Part shown: piece by piece, positions 25,356 to 34,330 of the stretch
Position numbering within the stretch: the first letter of the stretch is position 1
Layout of the letters: each line of letters opens with the position of its first letter
Assembly: GCA_047626155.1 (NCBI GenBank)
Contig: JBLHRR010000015.1
Location: 1-62,777, forward strand
Source of the DNA: CALGLS01 sp047626155
Lineage (GTDB): Bacteria > Bacteroidota > Bacteroidia > Chitinophagales > Saprospiraceae
Direction of reading: 5' to 3'
DNA: 62,777 bases
Program-made: the position numbers and the translations under genes
Notes under the pieces: model-generated
Seen by the model: only the letters and a program-made list of their open reading frames with translations
Told to the model about the DNA's origin: nothing
Database searches by the model: none

Positions 25356-26357
25356 CTAGCGAACAGGCACGAAATACTGAGCAAATCTCGCTCCCTGCTG
25401 ATCCAGTTTTCGACGAATTTGTGGTGCGTATAAGCGGTAGCCGCAAGTGAGTTGAATGTTCCAATCATTTACATCCATTTGGATATTCTCGGAATGGATA
25501 TTTCTTTTCCGATAATTGAAACGAACGGCGGCCACGTATTTGTCTCCATTGTAGCCAGCGCTGATATTGAAATTGGCTGAAGGAATGACTTGCCATTTTT
25601 GGAAAGCATACTTTTCTTCATCCAGCTTATAACTCGTTTTGGTGTGTGCAACGCCACTGGTTGCCATCGCGGAAATGAACGCACCATCCCAAAATACAAA
25701 GTTGTAGGCATAGCCCACTTCTACTCCGTTTTGTAAAAAGTCGTACCCGGATATAACATTAGTATTACTGGATTCTTCAGGAATCAACCTTTGGCTACTC
25801 AAGCGAAGGTATTCACTTCGGAGAGAGGCCAACAAGGTGCCGCTACTTTTAAGTTGGCGCTGCGTAAATTGCATGGTGGAACGCAAGGAAAATTTATCAC
25901 CTGAAAAAACATAAATCGGATTGGCATAAAAGTGCCACATCTTCATATTATGATTGACGGGTTGCTGAGTGATGATCTCTTGCCCTACCTCTACATCCTG
26001 AAAGCCCGTTTTTCTGATGACACCAGCATTAAGTAGAAAGTTCTTAGGGAAAAGCTGTAGCTGAAAACCCAGAGACCGTCCTTTTCGATCAGCACTGAAT
26101 AAGCGAGTGGGCGCCATCACGGCCAATTGCCAGTTTCCAAAACGAACCCTTGCTCCCATGCTCACCCCACCTTGCTCAAATCCGAGATTGCCATTTTGAT
26201 GGCCACTAATAGATATGCGACTTTGGCTATACCGAAAGGTGCTAAGTGCCTGTAACTCGTTAGGATAGTTACGGATATATGAAGTATTCTCTTGCCCTTG
26301 ACTTTGGGTCAACCCTACAAAAAACAAGAAAAGAAGAAAAAGAAAATTGGTTCTCAT
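25356..26357 (-). CDS. Outer-membrane beta-barrel protein, probably DUF4421-like
   Basis: A 333-residue protein with a signal peptide (MRTNFLFLLFLFFVGLTQS, cleavage near QGQ). The rest alternates hydrophobic and polar residues as in beta-barrel strands. The segment VFSGDKFSLRSTMQFTQRQ followed by LKSSGTLL resembles the DUF4421 pattern FSyraafxqxxxQxxSaGSfL, and the early YIRNYPNEL also fits. Members are predicted outer-membrane proteins of unknown function restricted to Bacteroidota. The family call rests on memory of motifs, so it is moderate; the barrel and export call is firmer. Transcribed leftward, alone. Confidence 0.65.
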   Translation of the reverse strand: MRTNFLFLLFLFFVGLTQSQGQENTSYIRNYPNELQALSTFRYSQSRISISGHQNGNLGFEQGGVSMGARVRFGNWQLAVMAPTRLFSADRKGRSLGFQLQLFPKNFLLNAGVIRKTGFQDVEVGQEIITQQPVNHNMKMWHFYANPIYVFSGDKFSLRSTMQFTQRQLKSSGTLLASLRSEYLRLSSQRLIPEESSNTNVISGYDFLQNGVEVGYAYNFVFWDGAFISAMATSGVAHTKTSYKLDEEKYAFQKWQVIPSANFNISAGYNGDKYVAAVRFNYRKRNIHSENIQMDVNDWNIQLTCGYRLYAPQIRRKLDQQGARFAQYFVPVR

Positions 26358-27391
26358 AGTAGTGATAGTGCCGCTAAAACCTTACCAAATACATTGTATA
26401 ATATTTTAATACGTATGGGGCTATATTTTTTTGGGATTACGCTTAAATAAATGTCCGGTAATTAAGCGTAGTTCCCAAATTCGAATAGGAACGTTTCGCT
26501 TCGTTTAAATATGATGCCCTGGGGCTTTTTATTTAGAATTTTAGTAAAAATTTGAGCAAAGGCCCATTACGTATATTCAGACGCCTTCTTTTGAATTTGT
26601 CACTTGCGGCTTTGATGTGGTAACGGAGCTAAAGCCTGAAAGGTTGGGTGGATATCGGTGTTTTCTAAGCTTGCAATTATTCAGAATTGCTAAATGCTGA
26701 AAAGTTCGGTTGCCCTTCACTAATGTGTAGTAGATCGCATCTAACGGCAATAATGTATTGCAAAATTAACCCTATAAAACTAGTCGTTTTAGCTTTTTCA
26801 GAAACCTCATTACCAACTGGTAATCAATACTATATATATAATAAAAATAAAAATTTTAGAAAAGTAGATTTCCTTTTATGGAATTTACCCTTTTCTGCAA
26901 CCTATTAGTATAGACTTGTTGGAGATTGGTACCGAGTGAGGTAGCGCTTTCTCAAAGGAGGCACTTTGGAAATCACCAGACGTTGAAATTTCCTGAAAGG
27001 CAGGTTTATAAGATATCTATGGGACTTGGGATTGACGACTATCCAACTTGAGTGAGAATCATTCTAACTCAAAACCGGAGACTTACTCTATTTCAAATTC
27101 CAAAACGAACGTTCAAAATTATCCTTGAAAAAGGAAAAGACATATGACCATGTTGGGCTTAAGTAGCTGACGTAGGGTAGCTACACCGTGCATGGTATCG
27201 AAAATCGAGGCGGGCTCGGAAACCCGGCGGTGGCGGTTGGGTTGGGCCCTCCCTTACCCTACAAAAGCCACCTCTAAACCCTAACCTAGCTCTCATGTTT
27301 TCTATTTCTTGCTCTTACTTACCGCCAAAGTTGATCCGCTCTATTAATAAAAATATTTCATATAAAATTAAATTTGAACTGATCACTCCCC
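26358..27391. other. Gene-poor 1.0-kb interval
   Basis: No convincing gene in either strand. A 73-codon frame at 26687-26908 has low-complexity AT-rich sequence and no family resemblance. The notable content is a GC-rich potentially structured segment near the right end (27172-27262). The rest is degenerate sequence without clear repeats. Confidence 0.6.
27172..27262 (+). ncRNA. Candidate structured RNA or relic of one
   Basis: A GC-rich block in an AT-rich interval. GTAGGGTA (27172-27179) pairs with TACCCTAC (27255-27262) to close it. Inside are smaller potential stems: ACC/GGT around GTGCAT, CGGG/CCCG around a GGAAA-like loop, and GGG/CCC near the 3' end. The look recalls the 3' part of a group II intron, but no domain V catalytic triad in its proper stem and no intron-encoded protein are present. 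Strand and function are unknown. Confidence 0.3.
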
Positions 27392-28225
27392 CTACTTTGT
27401 CCGACACCCATTCCGACTCCCCCGAAAACGATTCCTAAACCCTACCAACCCATTATCCAAAAAATTATACGAAATCGTCAATCCAACCATAAAGTACATA
27501 TCCTTCTTATCCGGATTACCACCTGCATCACCAATCTGAAAAGCATCGTCTCCAGTCGATCGATTCCCCAGCGCCACTGCTAGCTCTCCTCCATTCTGTA
27601 ACAAGGTGTTTTCATCCAAAAAAGCACTACTCACATCATCCAAATAATCCGTAAATGTCAGACGAGCACCAGCTTCCAGGCCAATATTCCAAGTGTCGTT
27701 CAGTGCGTATTTAGCCCCAAGTCCCAGTGGAATACCAAATTGGAAAAGCTTGTAATCTACTCCTTCTGTTCCCAACTTTTGCAAAGCCACCCAATCACCA
27801 TCAAGCTTTGTTTTTGGATTATATTTGAACGCAGCAATGCCTCCAAATACATAAGGAGAAAAAGGACGGTATAAGCCATAAGGTTGAAAGCCCAAAATAT
27901 TAAACTCTCCTGTTAAAGCCACTTCGGTGACCGTTGACTTAAAACTCAGATTTCTATTCTGTTGAATTTGATCGTTCGATTTACTGTCATAACCAGAAAT
28001 GCTGCCATGATTAACACCGAGTTTGATCGCAATATAACCGTTCATGTTATATCGGTAGAAGCCTCCCAATGCAACATGCGTTTCGCGAAAGCTAGCAAAG
28101 GAACCACTTTGCGTCAAATCACCCCGATAAAGAGAACCACCAACCATAAGACCAATCTCACTATGTTGGGCAGATAGAAAAGCAGGTAAAAAAAGTAGTA
28201 GAATCAAATGTTTTTTGAAATTCAT
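27392..28225 (-). CDS. PorG/DUF6089-like outer-membrane beta-barrel protein
   Basis: A 277-residue protein with a signal peptide (MNFKKHLILLLFLPAFLSAQ). It continues HSEIGLMVGGSLYRGDLTQ, the family opening, and later has FSPYVFGGIAAFKYNPK and FTDYLDDVSSAF, which are diagnostic of the DUF6089 group. That group includes PorG of the type IX secretion system and other barrels of unknown role. A clear paralogue lies at 48209-49027 in this window, sharing the same landmark motifs. Whether this copy serves T9SS or is a separate barrel cannot be decided from sequence. Confidence 0.8.
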   Translation of the reverse strand: MNFKKHLILLLFLPAFLSAQHSEIGLMVGGSLYRGDLTQSGSFASFRETHVALGGFYRYNMNGYIAIKLGVNHGSISGYDSKSNDQIQQNRNLSFKSTVTEVALTGEFNILGFQPYGLYRPFSPYVFGGIAAFKYNPKTKLDGDWVALQKLGTEGVDYKLFQFGIPLGLGAKYALNDTWNIGLEAGARLTFTDYLDDVSSAFLDENTLLQNGGELAVALGNRSTGDDAFQIGDAGGNPDKKDMYFMVGLTISYNFLDNGLVGFRNRFRGSRNGCRTK

Positions 28226-28300
28226 TATATCGGTTTAGAATGAAGGATTAATAGATGTCCCGAGTCTCTTAATAACAACAAAAAACTAAGGCAAAACGAA

Positions 28301-28333
28301 ATCCCTCAAGCTGATTTCACCAGCTTGAGGGAT
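28301..28333. terminator. Perfect 13-bp hairpin
   Basis: ATCCCTCAAGCTG (28301-28313) and CAGCTTGAGGGAT (28321-28333) pair perfectly around a 7-nt loop. It lies 76 bp upstream of the DUF6089-like start, in a 634-bp gap (28226-28859) without a gene. No U-tract follows on either strand. Confidence 0.45.
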
Positions 28334-28429
28334 ATAATATTACAGTTTTAATAGGGGCATTATAATTTGAATTTCTACGACAAGGTCTCCCAAAGGCCTC
28401 ATTTCTTGAAAGGAAAAGAGTAAAAAAGA

Positions 28430-28556
28430 CGGATTCTAATAATACTAGTGTACGGCCTCTGCTGCCTTCATTTGGTTTTTTTCATTTTTAATAGCTTAGC
28501 AGAAGTAGTATCCATGTATAGAATCCGCCTTGTCAAAGGAGTAGTATTCTTTGACA
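28430..28556. repeat. Nested imperfect palindromes
   Basis: CGGATTCTA, ATACTA and CTGCT on the left arm match AGCAG, TAGTAT and TAGAATCCG in reverse order on the right arm (28430-28527), giving a long broken hairpin. It is followed at once by a second hairpin, TGTCAAAG (28531-28538) with CTTTGACA (28549-28556) and a T-run, which looks like a weak terminator and resembles the tips of family 1 elements. Confidence 0.4.
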
Positions 28557-28762
28557 TTTTTTGTTGAGTGCTTTGCTTTCCGAAAAAAGAAGTTTTTCCG
28601 GTTTGTTTGATTGGTAATCTAAATGTACTGCCCTCTGATCGCCATAAAAAAGACAAAATGGAGTAAAAACCCTGTTATTTTTAGCTAAATAAATAATATG
28701 AATACGCTAATCAACTGTTAATCAATAGATTAATTAAAAAACAAAACCCTGATTTTATTTGC

Positions 28763-28770
28763 TATATTTG
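28763..28770 (+). promoter_or_regulatory. Putative -7 box of the 28860 gene
   Basis: TATATTTG fits TAnnTTTG and lies 89 bp before the start codon of the helical protein gene. No convincing -33 box. Confidence 0.35.
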
Positions 28771-28859
28771 TTAGAGAATTTAATCACATATTTCTTTAGC
28801 CAAATCCCTATTAAGCTTCATTCAACGTTGCCAAAGAACCAATCAAATGAATCTGCCAA

Positions 28860-30248
28860 ATGCAAAATAGCAAAGTCGTCAAAACACTTCAGGCACTCAA
28901 TATCGTCGAGTTAAAGCGCCTCCAACAATTCCTTAAGTCTCCTTTTTACAATTCCAGTAAAACTATTGTTAAGCTTTACATGCTGCTTCGTACAGAACAT
29001 CCTACTTTTGGGAATACAAAGCTCAGCACGGAACGTATTTTCAAAAAATTATACCCCAAAAGAGTTTACGATCATAAGCGCATGATCAACCTAATGTCTG
29101 AATTTAACACCTTATTAGAAAAATACCTGGTAACCTTACAATTGGGAAAAAAAGACATTCTTCAACAAAAGCTATTAGTAGAAGCTTATGGGGAACGATC
29201 TAATTGCTATAAGGCTTTTGAGAAAAACACAACCGTTTTACATAAAAAACTAAACACACTCCCCTATCGGGATGAGCTCTATTTTTCGGAAAAGAAAGAT
29301 TTGTATTTGCAGGTTTATGCACACCCGGGAACAGAGATACAGCAGAGGGGAAAAGAGATTTTAGAAATAGCGATAGAGTACTTTGAAACTTCTAAGGAAA
29401 TTGTAGAACTGAAACTGAAATGCGCTAGCAATGCACGAGTAAATACAATTAGAGAAACTCCAAACAAAGTAAAATCTACTGAAGTAAATACGGTCTCAGA
29501 CATTTATAGAAGACTAGATAAAATACAACGGTCTAACGAAGACGATGGAACCCTGAAGGAACTCACAGCCTTCTTTATTTCAAATATCGATTTATTCAGA
29601 CAGGCTGATCAAAGTAATATTTTAAAAATAATCCTAAATTTTTCTACTCGACTTATCAATCAAGGTAAATTAGAAAGTCTCACGACAAGTCTGGAACTTT
29701 ATAAAATCGGCCTAGAAAAGAAATGTTTGTCAGGAGATGGAAAGCTTAGCCAATTCACATTTATAAACATAATAGGAATAGGAACACACTGCAGGGAATT
29801 TGAGTGGACAAAATTATTTATAGAAACCTATAAAACCCACCTGCCAACTGAACTTATCGCAGACGTCCTGTCACTAGCTTGGGCGAAATGGTATTTCGCA
29901 CAGGGCGTCTTGACAGAAGCGGAAAAACAACTTAAACATTCTTTCAAAAACACACGATTACAAATAAATGGAAAAGCATTATTAATTAAAATTCGATATG
30001 ACCTCTACCTTAAGGACAGTAGCTACTTCGAACTATTATTGAACCAATTAGAATCCTTTGAAAAAATCATTCGTAGGGAAAAATTGCTTCCTGAGCAAAT
30101 GGTAACTGGTTATTTGAAATTCATTGTCTACACAAAAAAAATGATACAGATTGGAGGAGATCTGAAAAGCCGTGAACGGCTAAGACAAGAAATCTTAAAC
30201 GAAACTAATCTTGTTTTAAAAAGCTGGCTATTGGACCGATTAAAATGA
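28860..30248 (+). CDS. Uncharacterised helical protein of a Saprospiraceae-type family
   Basis: A 462-residue, almost wholly helical, lysine-rich protein without signal peptide. The N-terminus (LNIVELKRLQQFLKSPFYN, then STERIFKKLYPKRVYDHKR) follows a pattern I associate with a large family of unknown function, often in many copies per genome, in Saprospiraceae and relatives. The remainder looks like TPR-like helical hairpins. Such scaffolds usually bind proteins; no enzymatic motif is visible. It ends only 2 bp from the stop of the convergent AAA+ gene, with no room for a terminator between them. Function is unknown. Confidence 0.75.
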   Translation: MQNSKVVKTLQALNIVELKRLQQFLKSPFYNSSKTIVKLYMLLRTEHPTFGNTKLSTERIFKKLYPKRVYDHKRMINLMSEFNTLLEKYLVTLQLGKKDILQQKLLVEAYGERSNCYKAFEKNTTVLHKKLNTLPYRDELYFSEKKDLYLQVYAHPGTEIQQRGKEILEIAIEYFETSKEIVELKLKCASNARVNTIRETPNKVKSTEVNTVSDIYRRLDKIQRSNEDDGTLKELTAFFISNIDLFRQADQSNILKIILNFSTRLINQGKLESLTTSLELYKIGLEKKCLSGDGKLSQFTFINIIGIGTHCREFEWTKLFIETYKTHLPTELIADVLSLAWAKWYFAQGVLTEAEKQLKHSFKNTRLQINGKALLIKIRYDLYLKDSSYFELLLNQLESFEKIIRREKLLPEQMVTGYLKFIVYTKKMIQIGGDLKSRERLRQEILNETNLVLKSWLLDRLK

Positions 30249-30250
30249 CG

Positions 30251-33200
30251 CTACCCCACTCTCCCCATCAAACCCAACAAATACACCATCTTTATAAACT
30301 CCCGATTCGTTCCCTCCAGCTCTGTCTGCCCGGCCGTACTATAAAACTGCCGACGCAAACTTCGCAGACAACCTTCCATCAACCGTAAAGAAAACACTAC
30401 GGTTTTCAGATGTTCATAACGCTCCACATCTGAAGTCTGCATGTCTATAAATCGTCGGGAACGCAGATTTTGCCGATTGACGAAATGGTCATACAAATCA
30501 TAAAACTCTCTGGCAGAATATCCCTGGAAATCTTTCATCCGGCGCAAAGCCACCTTCGCTGCTTCCTCCGGACTGTACTCTGTTTCAAAAGCATCTTCCA
30601 CTGTTCCTGTACCTACTTCTTTGAAATACTCATCAATGTGGTTTCTCAAATTTTCCCGTTTTACTTTTTCATCCGCTTTTGGCAACATAATGAAGTTTAC
30701 AAACTGCGGCACAAAGTAATAGGCTTTTTCCACGGCATCAACCGGCGCATCTCCGTAACGAAAATAAGAACGCACCAAATCCTGTAAGGTCAGTATATCT
30801 TTTGGTGTGGGCATAAAAAGATTGTCAAAATAAGAACGCCCTACTCGCTCCGGCGCGTAGTTATATTCGACCACTTCAATCCGCGACCAAAAATCTGCAG
30901 TAAAAGGTTCATCGTCCTGGCGATACATCGCACCAAGATTCGCCGCAGCACATAATAATAAGTTTTCACCAATGTCATAAGCGGTTCCATCAGGAGAAAC
31001 AAAAGTCTTGCTTCCTGCAAAAAATGGATTCAAGGATTTACGTAAAGCTTCTGGCCACTCTTTTATTTCCTCGATACTGACCAAAGAATATGGTGTGGTG
31101 ATGGCTCTGGTAAATCCGGCTGGTGTCGCATAAGGTCCAGATTCAGAAAACTTAATTGCGGTAATCAAAGAGTTCTTCGTCTGCCACTTATCTGCCGCAT
31201 GTTCAAAATACTCGCGGTTCATGATCGCAGACATGAATTTCAAAAAGGCCGACTTACCTGTGCTTGGCGGTCCGGATAACAATATAATCCCGGAACCACT
31301 TACTAATTGTAATTTTGCTTTAATTGCAAATTCACAAAGTTTTTCCTGGAAGTATGGCGTATCGTCAATAAACTCGGGAGAGATCACTGGAACATTCCGT
31401 TCGCGCGTTCGCTCCAAATGTTCTCTGTATTTTTTTTCCAATGCACAACGAAGTGCCTTTTGCTCAATGGCATTGGTTGGCAATAAACGCTTAATCGTTT
31501 CCTTATCAAACTGTGGGAAATTCGTAGCCTCTTTTTGTCCCAATTTTATTTCCCACACTGCATTTAGAAAATCGTAGCTGTGTGCCTTGTCAGAAAATTG
31601 CTGGTAACTTGAGTTGAAATTTGGATAATCATCTTCATGGATTTCAAAAGCTTTTGCCGCGTTCAAATTATCAACAGCGCTTGGGCGATAGACTGTACCG
31701 TCTGTATTTCTGATAAAAGTAATTAGGTAATGCCCCATCGTGCCTTTCTTCTCCAGCAATTGTATCTCCCAAGTTGGAAAAGTTCGAATATTCGATTCTG
31801 GATCAATATATAAATCGGGATCGTTTTGAATGAAAGCGTACTTCCCTTCATAGGTCACCAACTTTTCCAGGTCTTCTCTATTTCTTTCTAAGATACGCCG
31901 CTCTAATTTCCGTCGCATATCCATGGCCAGCCGAACATCTTTAAAGATACTTTCCAACCGACTAATATCTTTCATCAAGTTTTGGTAGGCCGCCGATCCC
32001 GATAATTCTATATCCGCAAAACCACCCGTATGGTTTTTCACAAAGAAAGAAATACTCTCTTCTATCATATTCGCCAACTGCAATTTTGCACGACTGTGTT
32101 CCGCCTCTTTTCGGGCAACTTCTGCTGATAATTCACTTTTACGGGCAGTCACCGCATTGTACAAACGCGATTGTATTCCTGCCGGAGAAAGCGATTTTCC
32201 TTTCGCAATATTTTGCAAAACGTAGGGCTGCTTCAACAAAGTCATCAATTCCAAGGCGGCCGGATGTGTACTCAGTACGATCTCCAATTGCAGAGGATCA
32301 TAAGTATTCTTTATCGCCGTCTCTATCTGTGCAATTTCACTATTGATGAAATTTTGCAAGGCCGTACCATCACTGACAATCTGTGCAGAGAAGGTAGCAT
32401 TGAGTTCTTCCTGGATCCTTTTAAAATCCGTCATCATCCCGAAAACATTATCCGGAAGCATCTTGTTTAGTTCCTCTTGAAAACCTCTGATGGTATTCAA
32501 AATATCGCGATAAGCATTGGGGTCAGAAAGTTTGGAAATCTCTTGGTAAAAACTCTTTGTGTCTCCCAATATAATAGCCGCCCGAGATTCCTCTACTAGG
32601 TTTCGCACCTTCCGTTCTGCTGGCCCAATAATGGTCCGAATGGAAGATTGCAAGCGTTGACCGATTAATGTAATCCCCTCTTTATCGGCCTCATAAGTCA
32701 ATTCCTCTGAAATATTATGCCGAGCAATTGCAATCTTATTCTGAATATCCAACAACTGCTCATAGCTATTATCAGAAGCTGATAACATATGTTCTACATT
32801 CGTCTCAAAGTCGTACTTCGCGGATTCATAGGCTGCAGGAAGTAACTTCTTTTTCTCTACCACTCTCCCCTCGGTAACTACTTTAGCAAATTGAGTTTTG
32901 GTAAACAAAGACTCTCCCTTAAATAAATGGGAAAGGGTTTTCAAAACCGCTGCCAAATTCCGCTCATCTGTAGGTAACTCCAATTCAATAATATTGGTAG
33001 ATACCTTCAAAATTTGATTCTTCCCTATGACTTTTAACAACAGATTTCCGGACCGGTCCAACTCAAAGCCCGGCGCATGTGGTTCCATTCGTAAAAACTC
33101 CACCGGGTGTTCGCCTGTAATATCCAGAAATAAAATTTCTCCCTGCTTGTTCTGACAAATCAACACATTAAAATATTCATCCATCCGAATCCAAATACAA

Positions 33201-34198
33201 GGCTCCGGTAACACAACCTTCTTCGGCCACTTCGAAGGCACAATCGACCGATGCGTATTGACAATCGTCACCTCTTGATTATTACTCAATGCAATTACAA
33301 TGTTAGGATCAGAAGGTAAAATTTGAAAACAGTCGTTAATTAATCCCAGGTCTAGTAGATTGTCTGTATTGTCCAGTAAAGAATCCAGTACAATGTGATC
33401 TGGACTGTGGAACAATTTATAACGCTCCGTAGTCAATACTTCATTCAAACCCTCTCCAGAAAAGAAATCTCGGATGTCAGCAGTTCTGAATACCAGAGCC
33501 TGCTCCAAAGCTTCCTCACTTCCCGTCCGGGTAATCGTCCATTGGTTCGGCGGCAACAAGGTGTTTTGTCTACTTTGTGTTTCTATAATAATCGCTACGC
33601 CGGATCGTTTATTTAAGGGTGTAATTATAATGTTATCAGATGGCGTAATGTGAACATAGCCATTTTTAATTTTCTGATGAAAAACAATGAAGTTTTCTAA
33701 AAAGTCATAGAAACTAAAAAATCGGGTGGCAATATGTTCCGCAAAGGAGAACTCCTCCCCTTCTAACTTGTACTGATCTTTAAACTGTCGCACAATTCCC
33801 GGGCTCGTTTCCAGGCCATACAATTTCCGAAAACCCAAAGCCAGATCTTCCTTCCCCGCCTCAAACAAAGATTTCAACAGCGCACCAAAATTCGCTTTGA
33901 TCGAAGATTTATTTACATCAAGATCCCGGAGACTCGCCATCAAGGTCTCCGCCCCTTCCGAATCTTTCTTATGATATTGATCCGGCAGGTAATGGTCAAT
34001 GTCTATCAACTTCCCATCCATATCGTAAAAACTCAGATTGGGTGAACGTTTGTACATCACTAACAATATGCTTTCCTGAGGATTTTCTCCCATCAGCATT
34101 TGTAGCCGTTCAATTTCCAGACCTTGAATACCGAGGTGAGTATCCGCTTCATAGTAGTCCGTAATGAGCTCGTGTTGGAATTGGTCTTTTATCGTCAT
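30251..34198 (-). CDS. Large MoxR-like AAA+ ATPase with propeller-like and coiled-coil N-terminal regions
   Basis: The start is set at the ATG at 34196-34198 (1315 aa); an extension to 34483 would run through the divergent neighbour and reads as non-coding. Residues ~1-450 are beta-rich. Residues ~480-850 are mostly long charged helices (coiled coil, e.g. LERRILERNREDLEKL). The C-terminal AAA+ module has Walker A GPPSTGKS (976-983), a Walker-B-like SIEEI (1041-1045) and a sensor-1-like LLCAAAN (~1081-1087). MoxR-type ATPases remodel partners carrying VWA domains, and a VWA gene lies head-to-head 132 bp away. The overall layout recalls proteins annotated as DNA repair ATPase (DUF3686 type), a name with little experimental support. 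Confidence 0.8.
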   Translation of the reverse strand: MTIKDQFQHELITDYYEADTHLGIQGLEIERLQMLMGENPQESILLVMYKRSPNLSFYDMDGKLIDIDHYLPDQYHKKDSEGAETLMASLRDLDVNKSSIKANFGALLKSLFEAGKEDLALGFRKLYGLETSPGIVRQFKDQYKLEGEEFSFAEHIATRFFSFYDFLENFIVFHQKIKNGYVHITPSDNIIITPLNKRSGVAIIIETQSRQNTLLPPNQWTITRTGSEEALEQALVFRTADIRDFFSGEGLNEVLTTERYKLFHSPDHIVLDSLLDNTDNLLDLGLINDCFQILPSDPNIVIALSNNQEVTIVNTHRSIVPSKWPKKVVLPEPCIWIRMDEYFNVLICQNKQGEILFLDITGEHPVEFLRMEPHAPGFELDRSGNLLLKVIGKNQILKVSTNIIELELPTDERNLAAVLKTLSHLFKGESLFTKTQFAKVVTEGRVVEKKKLLPAAYESAKYDFETNVEHMLSASDNSYEQLLDIQNKIAIARHNISEELTYEADKEGITLIGQRLQSSIRTIIGPAERKVRNLVEESRAAIILGDTKSFYQEISKLSDPNAYRDILNTIRGFQEELNKMLPDNVFGMMTDFKRIQEELNATFSAQIVSDGTALQNFINSEIAQIETAIKNTYDPLQLEIVLSTHPAALELMTLLKQPYVLQNIAKGKSLSPAGIQSRLYNAVTARKSELSAEVARKEAEHSRAKLQLANMIEESISFFVKNHTGGFADIELSGSAAYQNLMKDISRLESIFKDVRLAMDMRRKLERRILERNREDLEKLVTYEGKYAFIQNDPDLYIDPESNIRTFPTWEIQLLEKKGTMGHYLITFIRNTDGTVYRPSAVDNLNAAKAFEIHEDDYPNFNSSYQQFSDKAHSYDFLNAVWEIKLGQKEATNFPQFDKETIKRLLPTNAIEQKALRCALEKKYREHLERTRERNVPVISPEFIDDTPYFQEKLCEFAIKAKLQLVSGSGIILLSGPPSTGKSAFLKFMSAIMNREYFEHAADKWQTKNSLITAIKFSESGPYATPAGFTRAITTPYSLVSIEEIKEWPEALRKSLNPFFAGSKTFVSPDGTAYDIGENLLLCAAANLGAMYRQDDEPFTADFWSRIEVVEYNYAPERVGRSYFDNLFMPTPKDILTLQDLVRSYFRYGDAPVDAVEKAYYFVPQFVNFIMLPKADEKVKRENLRNHIDEYFKEVGTGTVEDAFETEYSPEEAAKVALRRMKDFQGYSAREFYDLYDHFVNRQNLRSRRFIDMQTSDVERYEHLKTVVFSLRLMEGCLRSLRRQFYSTAGQTELEGTNREFIKMVYLLGLMGRVG

Positions 34199-34228
34199 TG
34201 GTTGGTTAATTAGATCTCTTGGTTCGCA

Positions 34229-34265
34229 TGAAAACCGTAGCGCCTTCGTAGCGTCGTAGCGGTTA
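34229..34265 (+). repeat. GTAGCG-rich intergenic repeat (copy 2)
   Basis: CCGTAGCGCCTTCGTAGCG followed by TCGTAGCGGTTAACC, closely similar to 10353-10392. It fills most of the 132-bp divergent promoter region between the AAA+ and VWA genes. Confidence 0.45.
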
Positions 34266-34330
34266 ACCTTCAAGCACCATTTGCAAATATAAATTAATAT
34301 CCGTTTATTTAACATACAAAATACAAACCA

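Noticed and set aside
26687..26908. A 73-codon frame in the gene-poor interval
   Set aside because: AT-rich, no motif, no ribosome-binding or promoter context.
27172..27262. Group II intron 3' end
   Set aside because: The general look is similar, but no domain V stem with a catalytic AGC triad and no reverse transcriptase gene could be found; it is kept only as an unspecified RNA candidate.
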